Assembly (NCBI GenBank): GCA_937989875.1
Contig: CALKBO010000028.1
Coordinates: 1 to 64,000 of the forward strand
From: an uncultured Collinsella sp.
GTDB taxonomy: Bacteria > Actinomycetota > Coriobacteriia > Coriobacteriales > Coriobacteriaceae
DNA: 64,000 nucleotides
Reading direction: 5' to 3'
The notes under the pieces were generated by a model, which ran no database searches, was not told the origin of the DNA, and saw only the letters and a program-made list of their open reading frames with translations. This document shows positions 61,510-64,000 of the stretch, piece after piece. The translations under genes and the position numbers were made by a program. Every line of letters starts with the position of its first letter. The first letter of the stretch is position 1.

Positions 61510-62232
61510 TTGTCCGACATCCGATATAAACGCGTGCTTCTTAAGCTTTCCGGCGAAGCGCTGATGGGCGACGGCCAATATGGCATCGACCCCAAGGTTA
61601 CCGACCATCTTGCTAAGCAGGTCAAGGAGCTGCTCGCCGTTGGCCATGAGGTCGGCGTCGTTGTCGGCGGCGGCAATATTTTCCGCGGCATGGCAGGCGC
61701 TGCCGGTGGCATGGAGCGTGCTCAGGCCGACTACATGGGCATGCTGGCAACCGTTATGAACGCGCTCGCCCTGCAGGATGCCTTCGAGCATAACGATGTT
61801 CCCTGCCGCGTGATGAGCGCTATCCAGATGAACGAGATCTGCGAGCCCTATATTCGCCGTCGCGCCATCAACCACCTTTCCAAGGGCAACGTCGTTATTT
61901 TTGCCGCCGGTTCGGGCAATCCGTACTTTACGACCGACACCGCCGCGGCTCTTCGTGCGTGCGAGATCGGCGCCGAGATTCTGATTAAAGCCACCAAGGT
62001 TGACGGCATCTACGATAAGGATCCCGTCAAGTGCGCTGATGCCGTCCGTTTTGACAAGATTACCTATCACGAGGTTCTCGTCCGCGGTCTGCAGGTTATG
62101 GATTCCACGGCTACGGCCCTGTGCCAGGATAACCGTATGCCGATTTTGGTCCTCAACATCGATGGCGAGGACACCGTCAAGCGCGCGCTTTCGGGTGAGC
62201 CCGTCGGCACGCTCGTCTATCAGGAGGATTAA
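61510..62232 (+). CDS. pyrH: Uridylate (UMP) kinase
   Basis: A 240-residue amino-acid-kinase-fold enzyme making UDP. It has [40 protein letters not shown] and [20 protein letters not shown]. The start is TTG 61510 behind a perfect AAAGGAGG. It heads pyrH-frr-uppS-cdsA, a conserved order linking nucleotide synthesis, ribosome recycling and lipid carriers. Confidence 0.97.
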   Translation: MSDIRYKRVLLKLSGEALMGDGQYGIDPKVTDHLAKQVKELLAVGHEVGVVVGGGNIFRGMAGAAGGMERAQADYMGMLATVMNALALQDAFEHNDVPCRVMSAIQMNEICEPYIRRRAINHLSKGNVVIFAAGSGNPYFTTDTAAALRACEIGAEILIKATKVDGIYDKDPVKCADAVRFDKITYHEVLVRGLQVMDSTATALCQDNRMPILVLNIDGEDTVKRALSGEPVGTLVYQED

Positions 62233-62234
62233 GC

Positions 62235-62771
62235 ATGGCAGAGAACATCACCGCCCACATGGACAAGTCGCTCGAGTCCCTCAAGCATAACTTCTCCAAG
62301 GTTCGTACCGGCCGCGCCAATGCCAACATTCTGTCCGACATCACCGTCGATTATTACGGTGTTCCCACGCCGGTCACGCAGGTTGCCGCCGTCAAGACCC
62401 CCGAGGCCCACATGCTGCTCATCGAGCCGTGGGACAAGGCACTCATCAACGCTATCGTCAAGGCCATCGGCGCTTCCGATCTGGGTATTACCCCCAACTC
62501 CGATGGCACCGTCGTTCGTCTGCCGTTCCCGGCTCCCACCGAGGAGCGCCGTCGCGAGCTCGTCAAGGAGTGCCGCGAGTACGCTGAGCAGGCCAAGGTG
62601 TCTATCCGTAACATCCGTCGCGACTTCAACAACAAGCTCGAGCGCGATGAGGAGCTCACCGAGGACGATGTCCGTCGCGAGCAGGCCAAGGTCCAGAAGC
62701 ACACCGATGAGTATGTCGCCAAGGTCGAGGAGCTTCTGAAGGAAAAAGAAGCCGAGGTCATGGAGATCTAA
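62235..62771 (+). CDS. frr: Ribosome recycling factor
   Basis: A 178-residue tRNA-mimicking protein that splits post-termination ribosomes with EF-G. It has LKHNFSKVRTGRANANILSD, VDYYGVPTPVTQVAAVKTPE and RVSIRN-like blocks such as VSIRNIRRDFNNKLERDEEL. It starts two bases after pyrH. Confidence 0.97.
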   Translation: MAENITAHMDKSLESLKHNFSKVRTGRANANILSDITVDYYGVPTPVTQVAAVKTPEAHMLLIEPWDKALINAIVKAIGASDLGITPNSDGTVVRLPFPAPTEERRRELVKECREYAEQAKVSIRNIRRDFNNKLERDEELTEDDVRREQAKVQKHTDEYVAKVEELLKEKEAEVMEI

Positions 62772-62772
62772 G

Positions 62773-63567
62773 GTGCAATACGACGAGCATAAACTGGTCG
62801 AGTACTTTGCCGACGCCCCTGCGGGCGTCGGTTTTTCCGACCTTGACCTCAATAACATTCCGCACCATATCTCGTGCATCATGGACGGCAACGGTCGTTG
62901 GGCCACGTCGCGCGGTCTTGCACGCACCGAGGGCCACAAGGCGGGTATCGTCTCGCTGCGCGAGATCATTACCGCCTGCGTGCGCCTGGGCGTCGACGTG
63001 CTTTCGGCCTATGCGTTTTCTACCGAAAACTGGAACCGCCCGCAGCATGAGGTCAACGTCTTGATGCACCTGTTTGCCAAGACGTTTATCGACGAGTTGC
63101 CGCTTCTGAAGCGCGAAAACGTGCGCGTTGTCTTTTTGGGTGATATTTCCGCGCTGCCCAAGAAGACCCGCGACGTTTTTGAACGCGGTCTTGCCGAGTG
63201 CGCCGATCACACCGGTATGACGCTGGCGCTTGCTGTCAACTACGGCGCGCGTGCCGAGATTACCCGCGCTGTCCGTCAGATCGCGCTCGACGTTGCCGCC
63301 GGTAAGATTGATCCTGCCGCAATTGATGACGACACGGTGGCTTCTCACCTTTATACCGCCGGTCTTCCCGATCCTGAGCTTGTGATTCGCACCTCTGGTG
63401 AGCTGCGCCTTTCGAACTATCTGCTGTGGCAGGTGGCTTATTCCGAGTTCTACGTCACCGATACCTATTGGCCCGACTTTGATCGTTGGGGCCTTGTCGA
63501 CGCCATTTTGGCCTATCAGGGCCGTGACCGTAGGTTTGGTGGTCTGAGCAAGACCGAGGAGGCTTAA
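62773..63567 (+). CDS. uppS: Isoprenyl (undecaprenyl diphosphate) synthase
   Basis: A 264-residue cis-prenyltransferase that makes the undecaprenyl carrier for peptidoglycan and surface glycans. HISCIMDGNGRWATSRGLAR has the catalytic Asp, ADVLSAYAFSTENWNRP-like text follows (VDVLSAYAFSTENWNRPQHE), and ELVIRTSGELRLSNYLLWQV with SEFYVTDTYWPDF ends the core. The start is GTG 62773, one base after frr. Its product is the lipid that the left-hand polysaccharide genes would use. Confidence 0.96.
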   Translation: MQYDEHKLVEYFADAPAGVGFSDLDLNNIPHHISCIMDGNGRWATSRGLARTEGHKAGIVSLREIITACVRLGVDVLSAYAFSTENWNRPQHEVNVLMHLFAKTFIDELPLLKRENVRVVFLGDISALPKKTRDVFERGLAECADHTGMTLALAVNYGARAEITRAVRQIALDVAAGKIDPAAIDDDTVASHLYTAGLPDPELVIRTSGELRLSNYLLWQVAYSEFYVTDTYWPDFDRWGLVDAILAYQGRDRRFGGLSKTEEA

Positions 63568-63569
63568 TC

Positions 63570-64000
63570 GTGTCCGATCGTCCCAAGGCAATTGCTCCCA
63601 AGACATCTGAGCGCAAGGCTGTCGCTGCGGGAGCGCCCGCAGCGAAGAATGGCACCGGTTCGTGGCTTGCCGGCTTTATCACCCGTGCCGCCGCCGGTAT
63701 CGTCTATGCCGTTGTCTTTATCCTGTGCCTGGTTTTGGGTATTGTGCCCACGGCCATCTTTGTTTCTGTCATGAGCGGCCTGTGCTGCTATGAGTTTTTC
63801 CGTATGACGAGGCTCGATGGCAAGATGGCTAACGAGCGCATGGGTATCGCTGCCGCCGTACTCTTTCCGCTGTCGGCGTTGGGCGATTCGATGTTGCTGA
63901 ATGCCCTGCTTTTTGCCCTGATGCTCGCTGTGGGCATTTGGTATGTTTGGTCGCCGCGTACCCGCATCTCTGATGTGGCCGTGACGCTCATGGGTCCCAT
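63570..64000 (+). CDS. cdsA: Phosphatidate cytidylyltransferase, 5' part (cut by window end)
   Basis: The first 143 codons of a membrane protein that continues beyond the window. It begins with about 30 hydrophilic residues, then membrane helices (AAAGIVYAVVFILCLVLGIV and following) and CCYEFFRMTRLDGKMANERM, the EF-x-R-M block of CdsA. CdsA makes CDP-diacylglycerol for phospholipids. GTG 63570 has GAGGAGG seven bases upstream. The assignment also rests on the conserved position after uppS; the C-terminal CdsA signature lies outside the window. Confidence 0.88.
   Translation, partial: MSDRPKAIAPKTSERKAVAAGAPAAKNGTGSWLAGFITRAAAGIVYAVVFILCLVLGIVPTAIFVSVMSGLCCYEFFRMTRLDGKMANERMGIAAAVLFPLSALGDSMLLNALLFALMLAVGIWYVWSPRTRISDVAVTLMGP

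Overview
The window looks like a chromosome segment of a fairly GC-rich actinobacterium of the Coriobacteriia type, most likely Collinsella or a close gut relative. This is inferred from protein character and gene order (one-operon shikimate pathway with an AroE-AroK fusion, fused RmlC-RmlD, frequent TTG/GTG starts). No marker comparison could be run, so the genus is an inference.

Left part (1-13,000): an envelope-polysaccharide region of patchy composition. It starts with a broken IS256-type transposase remnant. Two AT-rich surface-polymer genes follow (a DUF2142-type membrane protein and a double-domain glycosyltransferase), separated by a GC-rich non-coding islet with several stem-loops. 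Next comes a very GC-rich dTDP-L-rhamnose set (rmlA, rmlB, fused rmlCD), interrupted between rmlA and rmlB by a two-gene module (DUF4869 protein plus P-loop ATPase) of unknown function. The region closes with a polyprenyl-phosphate-type glycosyltransferase on the minus strand and an ABC-2 polysaccharide exporter (permease plus ATPase).

Aromatic block (13,000-21,900): between two tRNA-Arg genes, a minus-strand operon encodes DAHP synthase, TyrA, AroB, AroA, AroC, PheA (with chorismate mutase), AroE-AroK and AroQ. Together these cover the whole route to chorismate plus the committed Phe and Tyr steps. An intrinsic terminator lies in the leader ahead of aroF, which points to transcription attenuation.

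Middle (21,900-43,000): a P-type cation ATPase; two single-pass membrane proteins (zinc-ribbon and TPR) flanking a cyclophilin; the rod-shape operon mreB-mreC-mreD-mrdA-rodA; a DUF697-like membrane protein; a radical-SAM pair; rplU-rpmA-obgE-nadD-yqeK-rsfS; and dinB on the opposite strand.

Right part (43,000-64,000): conserved information-processing and metabolic genes: rpsP-khpA-rimM-trmD-lepB, glyQ-glyS, the PPDK regulatory protein with pyruvate phosphate dikinase, rplS, rnhB, yraN-comM-dprA-trmFO-xerC, rpsB-tsf, and pyrH-frr-uppS-cdsA (the last cut by the window end).

The observations most worth a second look are: the DUF4869/ATPase module inside the rml set; the candidate attenuator of the aromatic operon; helically spaced TTACC half-sites upstream of ppdK; an apparent ATA start codon for xerC; the 25-bp-arm hairpin between rmlB and rmlCD; the dyad between aroEK and aroQ; and the structured GC-rich islet at about 2.1-2.3 kb.
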